DNA of 64,000 nucleotides. Origin: Bacteroidales bacterium UBA3143. GTDB lineage: Bacteria; Bacteroidota; Bacteroidia; Bacteroidales; Dysgonomonadaceae. The stretch is taken from contig DEZB01000058.1 of assembly GCA_002364735.1 (NCBI GenBank), forward strand, positions 4,052 to 68,051, in the 5' to 3' direction. Shown piece after piece: positions 6,747-14,378 of the stretch. The notes below the pieces were generated by a model. The model made no database searches and was not told where the DNA came from. It saw only the letters and a program-made list of their open reading frames with translations. Positions within the stretch are counted from its first letter, which is position 1; each line of letters opens with the position of its first letter. A program made the position numbers and the translations under genes.

Positions 6747-9341
6747 TTATTTGATTGAACTGTTGCTCTGTATAAATTTCAATTCTTCTAACAAATCGAG
6801 AAGAGATTTTTTTGCATCACCCAATTTGAAGTACACACCGTCGGTTCGTTCATAAAGAGGATTGTTCACTCCTGCATAACCTGGGTTTAAATCAAAGTTG
6901 CAAATAATGATCTCTTTGGCTTGATCTACATTCAGTATCGGCATTCCATATATAGGAGTATCAACAGAATCACGTGCAGCGGGATTCATAACATCGTTTG
7001 CACCAATCACAATTACGGCATCCGTGTTTTTAAACTCTTCATTCATCGCATCCATCTCATACAGTTGCTCATACGAAACATCTGCTTCTGCAAGCAACAC
7101 ATTCATATGACCAGGCATGCGACCTGCCACGGGGTGAATAGCATACTTTACATCAGCTCCGTTTAACTCCAATTGATCGGCCAATTGCTTCACCAAATGT
7201 TGCGCTTGGGCCAAAGCCATGCCATATCCTGGTACTATTATTACCGAATGCGCTGCTGCTAAAACTCCAGCTGCCATTGGGTCTTGTTTTTCAACATCCG
7301 TTCCAAGATTAGTTTCAACAGCAGATTGTGCATTTTTCAATTCTGCCAACAGTTGCTGTATTGTTTCTTTAGCATCACCCAATTTTAAGTACACACCTTC
7401 CGTTCGTTTATATAACGGATTGTGCACTCCTGCATATCCAGGATTTAAGTCGTAATTACAAATTATCACCTCTTTAGCTTGATCTACATTCAAAATGGGC
7501 ATACCGTATATGGGAGTGTCAACAGCTTCTCTTGCAGCAGAATTTAATACGTCATTCGCACCAATTACAATTACTGCATCCGTATCTTTGAATTCTTCAT
7601 TCATTGCGTCCATTTCATACAGTTGTTCATACGAAACATCAGCTTCTGCAAGCAGCACATTCATATGACCAGGCATTCTACCAGCAACTGGATGTATGGC
7701 ATATTTCACTTCAGCCCCATTTAACTCCAATTGATCAGCCAATTGTTTTACCAAATGTTGCGCTTGCGCCAAAGCCATGCCATAGCCTGGAACAATAATA
7801 ACAGAACGGGCAGCAGCTAAAACATTTGCAACAATTGGATGTTGTTTTTTAAGGTCGGTTTCAAAATCGGTTTCAAAAGTTGGTTGATTGTCGGTGAGTT
7901 CTGTCAACAAATCTCTTAATGTTTCTTTAGCATCCCCCAATTTTAAATACACCCCTTCAGTTCGATCATAAAGTGGATTCTCCACTCCTGCATAACCTGG
8001 ATTAAGATCGAAGTTGCAAATAATTATCTCTTTTGCTTGATCTACATTCAAAATGGGCATACCATATATTGGAGTATCAACTGCATCTCTTGCGGCAGGG
8101 TTTAGCACATCATTAGCGCCAATTACAATTACTGCATCTGTATCCTTGAATTCCTCATTCATTGCATCCATTTCATACAGTTGCTCATACGAAACATCAG
8201 CTTCTGCAAGCAGCACATTCATATGACCAGGCATGCGACCAGCAACAGGGTGTATGGCATATTTTACTTCAGCTCCGTTTAACTCCAATTGATCGGCCAA
8301 TTGTTTCACCAAATGTTGCGCTTGCGCCAAAGCCATGCCATAGCCCGGAACTATTATTACCGACTTAGCGGAAGCCAATACATCGGCAGCTGTTTTGGTT
8401 TTTATTTCTTTTGATTTAGCTATTGAGCTTGTAACTCTTGTCTCAACTATTACTTCTGAGTTATTTAAAACTCGTGGTTTTATTGTTTGCTTATTATTGT
8501 TTGCTGAAGTTTTACCTGTCAGTATATCCATTAAACTACGATTCATAGCCCTACACATAATTTGTGTAAGCAACAAACCAGAAGCTCCAACAATTCCTCC
8601 AACTGCAACTAACAGTATATGCCCTATGGCCATCCCGGCCACAGCACCAGCCACACCACTAAGAGAGTTAAGCAAAGATATGGTAATTGGCATATCTGCA
8701 CCCCCTACCCTTATTGCGAACACATACCCAAAAAGTGAGCTAAATACCAATGCAACTAATAAAATAAAAACAGGATCGGATATTACAGGCACTGATGTTC
8801 CTACAAATAGAGCAAGAACAACGGCCAACAGTGAGCCTGCAAGGGTAATCTTTGTTATGGTAGCATGATTTTTCCATACAACTGGTTTTTGAGGCAGTAT
8901 CCTGTGCAACTTTCCAGCAGCAATCAAACTTCCCACCAATGTAATTAACCCTACCACCAACGCCAAAGAGGCTGTTACGTTAGAGAAAACAAAATAATTG
9001 GTTTGTGCATTACCAATACCCAAAAGAGATAGTGCCCCCACTATAGCCGATGCTGCGCCCCCTACTCCATTAAGCAATGCCACCATTTGAGGCATTTGAA
9101 TCATTCTCACCTTGCGGTACATCACCAAACCAATGAGAAGACCAATCAGCATATAAATGTAGATTGAAAAAACACCCATGACATTATATCGAATGAGTGT
9201 AACCACAATACCTGCAAGCAAACCAAAAGCACTCAGCAAATTACCCTTTACGGCAGTCTTCACTCTGGTCATCATTGATAAACCTACCAAAACCACCAAA
9301 GCCAATGCGGTACTAATAAAATAATATACTAAAAGACTCAT
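6747..9341 (-). CDS. pntB: NAD(P) transhydrogenase subunit beta with three tandem domain III copies
   Basis: An 864-residue PntB, almost twice the usual ~460. Residues 1 to about 270 form the membrane domain II (eight or nine hydrophobic helices, starting SLLVYYFISTALALVVLVGL). After a polar linker (about 271-320) come three copies of the nucleotide-binding domain III at a strict 186-residue period: the GYGM fingerprints are at 333-336, 519-522 and 705-708. Each copy keeps VIIVPGYGMALAQAQ, HPVAGRMPGHMNVLLAEA, VIVIGANDV and PGYAGV-NPLY. Known family role: domain III binds NADP(H) and works with domain I (NAD(H)) and domain II to couple hydride transfer to proton movement. In all three copies the E. 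coli segment FKRSM, whose Lys-Arg pair contacts the NADP 2'-phosphate, is replaced by CNFDL or CNYDL, so the nucleotide preference may differ. The ATG overlaps the pntAB stop by 4 bases (ATGA). No domain I gene is adjacent. Confidence 0.92.
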   Translation of the reverse strand: MSLLVYYFISTALALVVLVGLSMMTRVKTAVKGNLLSAFGLLAGIVVTLIRYNVMGVFSIYIYMLIGLLIGLVMYRKVRMIQMPQMVALLNGVGGAASAIVGALSLLGIGNAQTNYFVFSNVTASLALVVGLITLVGSLIAAGKLHRILPQKPVVWKNHATITKITLAGSLLAVVLALFVGTSVPVISDPVFILLVALVFSSLFGYVFAIRVGGADMPITISLLNSLSGVAGAVAGMAIGHILLVAVGGIVGASGLLLTQIMCRAMNRSLMDILTGKTSANNNKQTIKPRVLNNSEVIVETRVTSSIAKSKEIKTKTAADVLASAKSVIIVPGYGMALAQAQHLVKQLADQLELNGAEVKYAIHPVAGRMPGHMNVLLAEADVSYEQLYEMDAMNEEFKDTDAVIVIGANDVLNPAARDAVDTPIYGMPILNVDQAKEIIICNFDLNPGYAGVENPLYDRTEGVYLKLGDAKETLRDLLTELTDNQPTFETDFETDLKKQHPIVANVLAAARSVIIVPGYGMALAQAQHLVKQLADQLELNGAEVKYAIHPVAGRMPGHMNVLLAEADVSYEQLYEMDAMNEEFKDTDAVIVIGANDVLNSAAREAVDTPIYGMPILNVDQAKEVIICNYDLNPGYAGVHNPLYKRTEGVYLKLGDAKETIQQLLAELKNAQSAVETNLGTDVEKQDPMAAGVLAAAHSVIIVPGYGMALAQAQHLVKQLADQLELNGADVKYAIHPVAGRMPGHMNVLLAEADVSYEQLYEMDAMNEEFKNTDAVIVIGANDVMNPAARDSVDTPIYGMPILNVDQAKEIIICNFDLNPGYAGVNNPLYERTDGVYFKLGDAKKSLLDLLEELKFIQSNSSIK
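6750..8381 (-). repeat. Three 558-bp in-frame tandem units encoding PntB domain III
   Basis: Unit 1 spans 8381-7824, unit 2 spans 7823-7266 and unit 3 spans 7265-6750 (the last lacks the trailing linker). The period is exactly 558 bp, checked at the GYGM codons (Met codons ending at 8336, 7778 and 7220). By eye units 1 and 2 differ at about a dozen residues over 160, while many codons differ silently (for example Gly-Arg-Met-Pro-Gly coded differently in each). This indicates an old duplication held by purifying selection, perhaps with gene conversion. The two linkers (TELTDNQPTFETDFETDL and AELKNAQSAVETNLGTDV) are alike in length but have diverged more. Confidence 0.93.
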
Positions 9342-9640
9342 TTTCTTGCGCTTTTTTTCTTGTTAAACATTCGAAGCATTCTGTGCGTAACTCCAAAACC
9401 GCCCATTACATTAATGGCTGCCAAAACAATTGCGACACCACCAATAATTTGCCCAATTAAGGGTTGATTAAATTGAAAAGAGAGTCCAACCGCTACCATT
9501 GCTCCCAAAATGGAGATTCCCGACAGTGCATTCATCCCTGACATGAGGGGAGTATGCAACAAACTTGGTACATTTTTTATAATGAAATACCCAATTACAG
9601 CCGAGAGTATAAAAATTAGAATTAGTATTATAGGATGCAT
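9338..9640 (-). CDS. pntAB: NAD(P) transhydrogenase subunit alpha-2 (membrane part of PntA)
   Basis: A 100-residue membrane protein corresponding to the C-terminal membrane segment of PntA, which is a separate gene in split systems such as that of Rhodospirillum rubrum. Three or four hydrophobic helices are visible (MHPIILILIFILSAVIGYFI; TPLMSGMNALSGISILGAMV; LIGQIIGGVAIVLAAINVMG) followed by GFGVTHRMLRMF, the typical end of this subunit. The ATG at 9640 was chosen; an upstream in-frame TTG at 9679 would add 13 residues encoded inside a leader hairpin and is unlikely. The stop overlaps the pntB ATG. The soluble NAD-binding subunit (alpha-1, PntAA) would normally precede it but is missing here. 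Confidence 0.9.
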   Translation of the reverse strand: MHPIILILIFILSAVIGYFIIKNVPSLLHTPLMSGMNALSGISILGAMVAVGLSFQFNQPLIGQIIGGVAIVLAAINVMGGFGVTHRMLRMFNKKKSARK

Positions 9641-9663
9641 ATTTGTTTGTATATTAAAATAAA

Positions 9664-9711
9664 ATAGCTGTTTTAACAATCAGTTCAATCATCAAAACAG
9701 CTATCTGTTTT
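9664..9711 (-). promoter_or_regulatory. Two mutually exclusive hairpins in the pntAB leader (attenuator-like)
   Basis: Read on the minus strand, AAAACAG-ATAG-CTGTTTT (9711-9694) can form a 7-bp hairpin. Its 3' arm is also part of the 5' arm of a longer perfect 11-bp hairpin ATAGCTGTTTT ... AAAACAGCTAT (9704-9664), which is followed by TTTATTTTAAT. The two structures cannot coexist, and the second looks like an intrinsic terminator ending 23 bases before the pntAB ATG. This is the layout of a transcription attenuator; the ligand or signal, if any, is unknown. A constitutive upstream terminator is the simple alternative. Confidence 0.5.
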
Positions 9712-10003
9712 ATAAATTCATAATTAAGCCATTCTGAAAACCCTCCATGACTGATTATTAGGTTTTTTCTTTCCTTTCTCCCTTATAGATAAAACACTAA
9801 TAATCTGCACTCTAAGGTTCCCTCGTATGCTTGCAAATATCTTTGTAAAGTTAATAAATAATTAGTTTATTAAGACACAAACTAAGAAAGAAAAAGCAAG
9901 CTTCCTGCCTCAAGTTAATTGATTGACATTTGACCCCAAAGCTTTACATTGGACTGAATTATGCCAGCTTATAGGCTTTTTTGGTCAAATATCTCAACAA
10001 AAA
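9712..10003. other. Intergenic region upstream of pntAB
   Basis: About 290 bases without a coding frame. It should contain the pntAB promoter. No residual PntA domain I coding sequence could be recognised on either strand. Confidence 0.5.
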
Positions 10004-10029
10004 AGCTCCGATTATTTAAAATCGAAGCT
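10004..10029 (-). terminator. Rho-independent terminator after the DUF4293 gene
   Basis: Arms AGCTTCGATT and AATCGGAGCT on the minus strand pair over 10 bases (one G-U) around a 6-base loop, followed by TTTTTT. It is placed 31 bases past the DUF4293 stop and probably ends the bamD-omega-DUF4293 transcript. Confidence 0.8.
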
Positions 10030-10059
10030 CTAATTTTTAATTGTAAAAAACCTATCTGT

Positions 10060-10512
10060 TTATCTTATTCTGTTCAGTGACTTTATCAATGCTTCATCGG
10101 CACCAATCTTTCTGATGGCTAAATATATTAAAACTATCGCTACGAATGGAGTAACAATGCCTATTCCAATATTCTCAAACATTGAGTTGAGCTCTGGGTT
10201 GCGTTTGAGAATGAAAAATGCAATAAATGCATAATAGCCAAGAATTATAAATATATTCATAGCTGCCAATCTTATTTGAAGCATGCGTTTGTTGTAAAGA
10301 AAAACAATGACAACTGATAAAACTGCACTTATATTTCCAACAATAAAAAGTCCCCAAGTTGGAAAAATTATTTCTTGATTCAAATAAAAGCCCATGGCTT
10401 CAAACCGAACAATTTCTCCATCAAATGAAAATATTGCCAGATGTGTTAGAAGACTTACAACCATGCAAATAGATGCAAGGAGTAAATATACTGTTTGTAT
10501 ACGCTGAAGCAT
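10060..10512 (-). CDS. DUF4293 family membrane protein
   Basis: A 150-residue protein with four membrane helices (residues about 7-27, 52-72, 82-100 and 117-136) that matches DUF4293. It begins MLQRIQTVYLLLASICM, the usual family start (M-IQRIQTVYLLL), and ends with a short basic tail, DEALIKSLNRIR. The gene begins 2 bases after the omega-subunit stop, an arrangement typical of Bacteroidota, where bamD, the Rpb6-like omega gene and this gene travel together. The function is unknown; the context hints at an envelope role but does not prove it. Confidence 0.88.
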   Translation of the reverse strand: MLQRIQTVYLLLASICMVVSLLTHLAIFSFDGEIVRFEAMGFYLNQEIIFPTWGLFIVGNISAVLSVVIVFLYNKRMLQIRLAAMNIFIILGYYAFIAFFILKRNPELNSMFENIGIGIVTPFVAIVLIYLAIRKIGADEALIKSLNRIR

Positions 10513-10514
10513 AA

Positions 10515-10847
10515 TTAAAACTGATCTTTTTCTTTGTTTGGATTACGGAAATAAATTTCTTCGTGTTGCCACTCATCTATCGCTAACAAAGTTGGTTTAG
10601 GCAACTTTTCGTAAAACTTGGAAATTTCTATTTGTTCATGATTTTCAAAAACTTCTTCCAAATTATCACTGTATGATGCAAACTCCTGAAGCTTAGCATC
10701 AAGATCTTGTTTCATTTCAACAGCAATTTGATTGGATCTCTTACCCAAAATCCTTACTGTTTCGTATATATTCCCAGTTGGTGCTGATAGGTCAGCTAAA
10801 TTTCTTGTTTCAGTATTTGTACTTGCAGTTAATCTTTTATAGTCCAT
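10515..10847 (-). CDS. RNA polymerase omega subunit (Rpb6-type)
   Basis: A 110-residue protein matching the Bacteroidota version of the RNA polymerase omega/Rpb6 subunit. The core GNIYETVRILGKRSNQIAVE (residues 26-45) is the conserved helix that clamps the beta-prime C-terminus, followed by an acidic middle (FASYSDNLEEVFENHEQIEI) and the family end KPTLLAIDEWQHEEIYFRNP. It assists polymerase assembly. It lies between bamD and the DUF4293 gene on the same strand with short spacers, a conserved gene order in this phylum. The start is ATG at 10847. Confidence 0.88.
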   Translation of the reverse strand: MDYKRLTASTNTETRNLADLSAPTGNIYETVRILGKRSNQIAVEMKQDLDAKLQEFASYSDNLEEVFENHEQIEISKFYEKLPKPTLLAIDEWQHEEIYFRNPNKEKDQF

Positions 10848-10900
10848 TATATATATATAATATGTTATTTTATATTCTTATTTTATTCAATTGATGCTTT

Positions 10901-11728
10901 TTAGGAATCGGGTAATTTATCTACTATATCTTGCGCTTTATTAAAATACTTATCCGCTTCTTTTGTAAATTTGCCAGATGGATAAGAGTTTTTATAATTG
11001 TAATACTCATCAATTACTGCTCTATATCGCATGGGCTTCACACCTCTAATGCTATTTTCTGCTAACTCGTAGCGTGCTCTGAGTATCAGCATTTGAAAAT
11101 CTTCTGCATACTTTGAGTAAGGATAATCCTTTAGTGCCTCTCTTGAAGTTATTACGCTTGACTCATAGTTGTTACCCATATAATTACCTAATTTGAGGTA
11201 TAACTCAGCAGCCAGTAGTTGTTTATAAGCAAGCTTTTCTTGTAGTTCAAACAAATATGTTTTGGCTTGATCTGCCCTTTCTGTTTGTGGGTAAAGTTCA
11301 ATGTAACGTTGAAACTCTGTAATTGCTTTGTATGTTTTAGTTTGATCTAAACGAGGGTCGGGGGAGTCAAGATACATTCCATATGCCGCATAATAAAGTG
11401 AAGGCTCTGCATATTCACCATTTGGGTAGGTGTTGTAATAGGTGGTGAAAATTTGTGTTGAAGACAAATAATCTTTAGAGTTGTAATAACTTTGCCCTAA
11501 TAAATATAATGATTCTTCAGCCTGAGCCGTACCTTTATAAAAAGAGACAAGTTCCTCTAATAGAGCAATGGAACGACTGTATTTTTTTTCTTCGAAATAC
11601 TTTTTTGCATAAGTATACTTTAAATCTCTGTCTGTGCTTTTTAGAATTTTGTTGTATTCTCCGCATGATCCTAAGAGTATTGCTAATGCAAAAAGGAGTA
11701 TTAATTTTGATGTTGTATTTATTCTCAT
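10901..11728 (-). CDS. bamD: Outer-membrane assembly lipoprotein BamD
   Basis: A lipoprotein of 275 residues from the ATG at 11728; an upstream alternative start at 11755 would add nine residues before the signal peptide. The signal peptide ends in the lipobox LLGSC with the lipidated Cys at residue 22. The rest is a series of TPR-like repeats (YTYAKKYFEEKKYSRSIALL; SLYLLGQSYYNSKDYLSSTQ; further units to the C-terminus) as in BamD/YfiO. It is a core partner of BamA in inserting beta-barrel proteins into the outer membrane. The gene order with omega and DUF4293 downstream supports the assignment. Family length and motifs are normal. Confidence 0.92.
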   Translation of the reverse strand: MRINTTSKLILLFALAILLGSCGEYNKILKSTDRDLKYTYAKKYFEEKKYSRSIALLEELVSFYKGTAQAEESLYLLGQSYYNSKDYLSSTQIFTTYYNTYPNGEYAEPSLYYAAYGMYLDSPDPRLDQTKTYKAITEFQRYIELYPQTERADQAKTYLFELQEKLAYKQLLAAELYLKLGNYMGNNYESSVITSREALKDYPYSKYAEDFQMLILRARYELAENSIRGVKPMRYRAVIDEYYNYKNSYPSGKFTKEADKYFNKAQDIVDKLPDS

Positions 11729-11797
11729 GTTTCTCAAACGAGTTTTAGCTTGCAAAGCTACTGAAAGTTTTGCATTAAAGATAATCAGATTTCGTTT

Positions 11798-13330
11798 TTA
11801 TTCTATTTTAGGACTTTCTAAACTACTTTCTGATAAGAAATTCAGAAGACTATCTACATATTTACGATGGTTTGCCAAGCGTGGGACCTTGTTTTGTCCT
11901 CCCATTTTTTCTTTTGATTCCATCCATCGATAAAAGAAATTGTGGGGCATCACTTTTATTATTGGCAAGCGCAAAGACAAACTAGAAGAACGCTTGGCTT
12001 CATAATCCGAATTGACTGATTGGAGCGTTTTATCTAAAGTTTGAGTAAACAGTTCTAAGTGTGAAGGTGGGGTTTCAAACTCTATTAACCATTCGTGAGC
12101 TCCATTGTTATTATCTCCAAAAAAGATAGGCGCAACGGTATACTCCGTAATTTTAGCACCTGTCACTTTGCATGCTTCTTGAAGTGCATCTTGCGCATTA
12201 GCTATCATTAGCTCTTCGCCAAATGCGTTAATAAAGTGTTTGGTTCGTCCCGTAATTCTAAAAAGATGTGGTTGTAAGGATGTAAATTCTATTGTATCTC
12301 CCAACAGATAGCGCCACAAACCGCCACTTGTTGAGATAAGCATTGCATATTTAACACCAACTTCTATTTCATTTAGGGTCAACACTTCGGGATTTTCTTT
12401 CTCCCAATCACCATTTGGTATAAACTCATAGTATACTTGACTATCAAGTAGCAATAACAGTTCGGACGAATCTGGAGCATACTGCACACCAAAAAAACCT
12501 TCTGATGCATTGTAGGTTTCCCAATAATTCATTTTGTCAGTAGGAATAATCTTTTCAAATTGCTCTCTGTAGGGAAGGAAGCTAACTCCACCATGAAAAA
12601 ACACTTCTAAATTGGGCCAAAGCTCGGGTATACTTTTACCTGTATCGGCAACTATCTTTTTTAATAAAACTAACATCCATGATGGAACTCCTAATAGCGA
12701 TCTTATATCTTCTTTAATAGCATAATCGGCAAGTTTCTGTAGCTTCACATCCCAATCAGCTATCAAGGATATCTCTTCTGGTGTTCTTCTGCGCTTAGCC
12801 CACCAAGGCAGATTTTTCACCAACACTGCTGAAACATCACCCGTAAAAATACCTTCGCCTATTGTATTGATTTGTTGGCTTCCTCCCAATACAAGCGCTT
12901 TACCAAACATAAATGCATGTTCGGGATGATGCTTTGTATATAGTGCAAGCATATGATGACCGCCTTTGTAATGGCAGTTTTTTAAAGATTCATTTGTGAC
13001 AGGTATGTATTTACTTTTATCGTTGGTTGTTCCAGATGACATGGCAAACCATTTGACTGGTGTGTCCCAAAGCACATTTGGCTTTTTATCATTGATAATG
13101 ATATTTAAGTAAGGTTTCAAATCGTCATACCCCATTATAGGAACATGTTTTTTAAAATCCTCTGGAGTTTTTATTTTATCAAAGTTGTGTTTTTGACCAA
13201 ATAAAGTTTTACTTCCGTGCGAAATTAAATAATTGAAGGTGTCTAATTGTTTCTCCCAGGGTTTAGCAAGGAATTTGTCAATTGGCTTGTAGAATGAAGA
13301 GAAGACAGAGTCAATAATATATTTAATCAT
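11798..13330 (-). CDS. GH3 auxin-responsive promoter family protein (acyl-amido synthetase fold)
   Basis: A 510-residue protein of the GH3 family, a branch of the ANL adenylating enzymes that in plants conjugates auxin and jasmonate to amino acids. Recognisable parts are the P-loop-like AMSSGTTNDKSKYIPVT (residues about 100-116), YNASEGFFG (an ATP/adenylate-binding motif) and YRLGD-like YLLGDTIEF with FRITGRTKHFINAFGEEL. Bacteroidota carry this gene commonly and its substrate there is not known. It lies between the Crp/Fnr regulator and bamD on the same strand. The GH3 fold is certain, but naming it an auxin enzyme would be wrong. Confidence 0.9.
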   Translation of the reverse strand: MIKYIIDSVFSSFYKPIDKFLAKPWEKQLDTFNYLISHGSKTLFGQKHNFDKIKTPEDFKKHVPIMGYDDLKPYLNIIINDKKPNVLWDTPVKWFAMSSGTTNDKSKYIPVTNESLKNCHYKGGHHMLALYTKHHPEHAFMFGKALVLGGSQQINTIGEGIFTGDVSAVLVKNLPWWAKRRRTPEEISLIADWDVKLQKLADYAIKEDIRSLLGVPSWMLVLLKKIVADTGKSIPELWPNLEVFFHGGVSFLPYREQFEKIIPTDKMNYWETYNASEGFFGVQYAPDSSELLLLLDSQVYYEFIPNGDWEKENPEVLTLNEIEVGVKYAMLISTSGGLWRYLLGDTIEFTSLQPHLFRITGRTKHFINAFGEELMIANAQDALQEACKVTGAKITEYTVAPIFFGDNNNGAHEWLIEFETPPSHLELFTQTLDKTLQSVNSDYEAKRSSSLSLRLPIIKVMPHNFFYRWMESKEKMGGQNKVPRLANHRKYVDSLLNFLSESSLESPKIE

Positions 13331-13444
13331 TACCGATTTTTTAATATTAAATGCAAAGATAATTTATCATTGCACAAAGCACGCATAAAAAACATTTGTT
13401 TTGACTTAAACCATAATCATTTTCTGAAATCATTGCTTAGAAGA

Positions 13445-14140
13445 TTAGCCAAGTCTACTTATTTTGTGGAGTTTTTCTTCATCCATAATTTTTATTTTAC
13501 GTCCATCCAAAGATATAATATGTTCGTTTTCAAAAATAGATAAAGTGCGAATGGCATTTGAAGTTGTCATGTTAGATAAATTGGCTAAATCTTCCCGAGA
13601 TAGATAGATGTTAATCGTAGCCCCATCCTTTTCTACCCCGTAGTTTTCTTTCAGAAACAAAAGAGACTCAGCCAATCGACCTCTGATATGCTTCTGTGTG
13701 AGGTTGACCACTCTTTCGTCTGTAATACCTAAATCAACCGAGAGCAATTGTATAAAAAACATGGCAAGGTTGCCATTGTTGCGCAAAAACTGTTCTACAA
13801 TGTTCATAGATATAAGACAAACTTGAGTAGATTCGAATGCTGAAGCAGATGTTACATAGGCTTCATTTGCAAAATATGCTCTGTAGCCAAAATACTGAAC
13901 AGGTTTTATCATTCGAATAATCTGACTGCGCCCCCCCACTCCTTCCTTATATATCTTAACCTTGCCTTTTAATAAGCATATTAGATCTTTGGGGATATCT
14001 TTTTCAAGATAGATAACCTCATTTTTTTTGTAATTTACAAAACGTGCATTTTCACGCAGCAATTCATGCTCATTCTCATTCAAAATCCTCCATATTTCAG
14101 GAAGTGAAGCAGACACGTCAATAGAATTTACCCTTCTCAC
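13445..14140 (-). CDS. Crp/Fnr family transcriptional regulator
   Basis: A 231-residue regulator with an N-terminal cyclic-nucleotide-binding-like barrel (VIYLEKDIPKDLICLLKGKV, residues about 42-61) and a C-terminal winged helix-turn-helix whose recognition region reads YLSREDLANLSNMTTSNAIR. It lacks the four-cysteine iron-sulfur pattern of Fnr. The frame has no ATG near its beginning: an in-frame TGA stands nine codons upstream and the likely start is GTG at 14140. It is transcribed divergently from the DUF5686 gene across a 238-base AT-rich intergenic region that could hold its operator. Its ligand and targets are unknown. Confidence 0.88.
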   Translation of the reverse strand: MRRVNSIDVSASLPEIWRILNENEHELLRENARFVNYKKNEVIYLEKDIPKDLICLLKGKVKIYKEGVGGRSQIIRMIKPVQYFGYRAYFANEAYVTSASAFESTQVCLISMNIVEQFLRNNGNLAMFFIQLLSVDLGITDERVVNLTQKHIRGRLAESLLFLKENYGVEKDGATINIYLSREDLANLSNMTTSNAIRTLSIFENEHIISLDGRKIKIMDEEKLHKISRLG

Positions 14141-14378
14141 TCTTTTGCTCTTAATGGTTAAAGTTCATGTTATATAACATAGCTGTTAAACACAAAAATA
14201 GAGATAATATTTGGGAAAGTATAACGTAAATTTAAATTTTAAAGCATTTTATGTTTAAAAGTTATGCTTAAGTGATTACAAAAATAATTGATTTGATGCC
14301 ATGCAAATTAATTTTCGGGAATAAATCAGCGTTTTATTAAATAAAACATGTAGATTTGTTAGTTCTACAATAATATCA

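Noticed and set aside
7604..8368. Antisense genes within pntB
   Set aside because: The two similar plus-strand frames result only from the repeated domain III sequence.
9338..9679. Longer pntAB starting at TTG 9679
   Set aside because: The extra residues are encoded within the leader hairpin, and the ATG at 9640 gives the normal family start.
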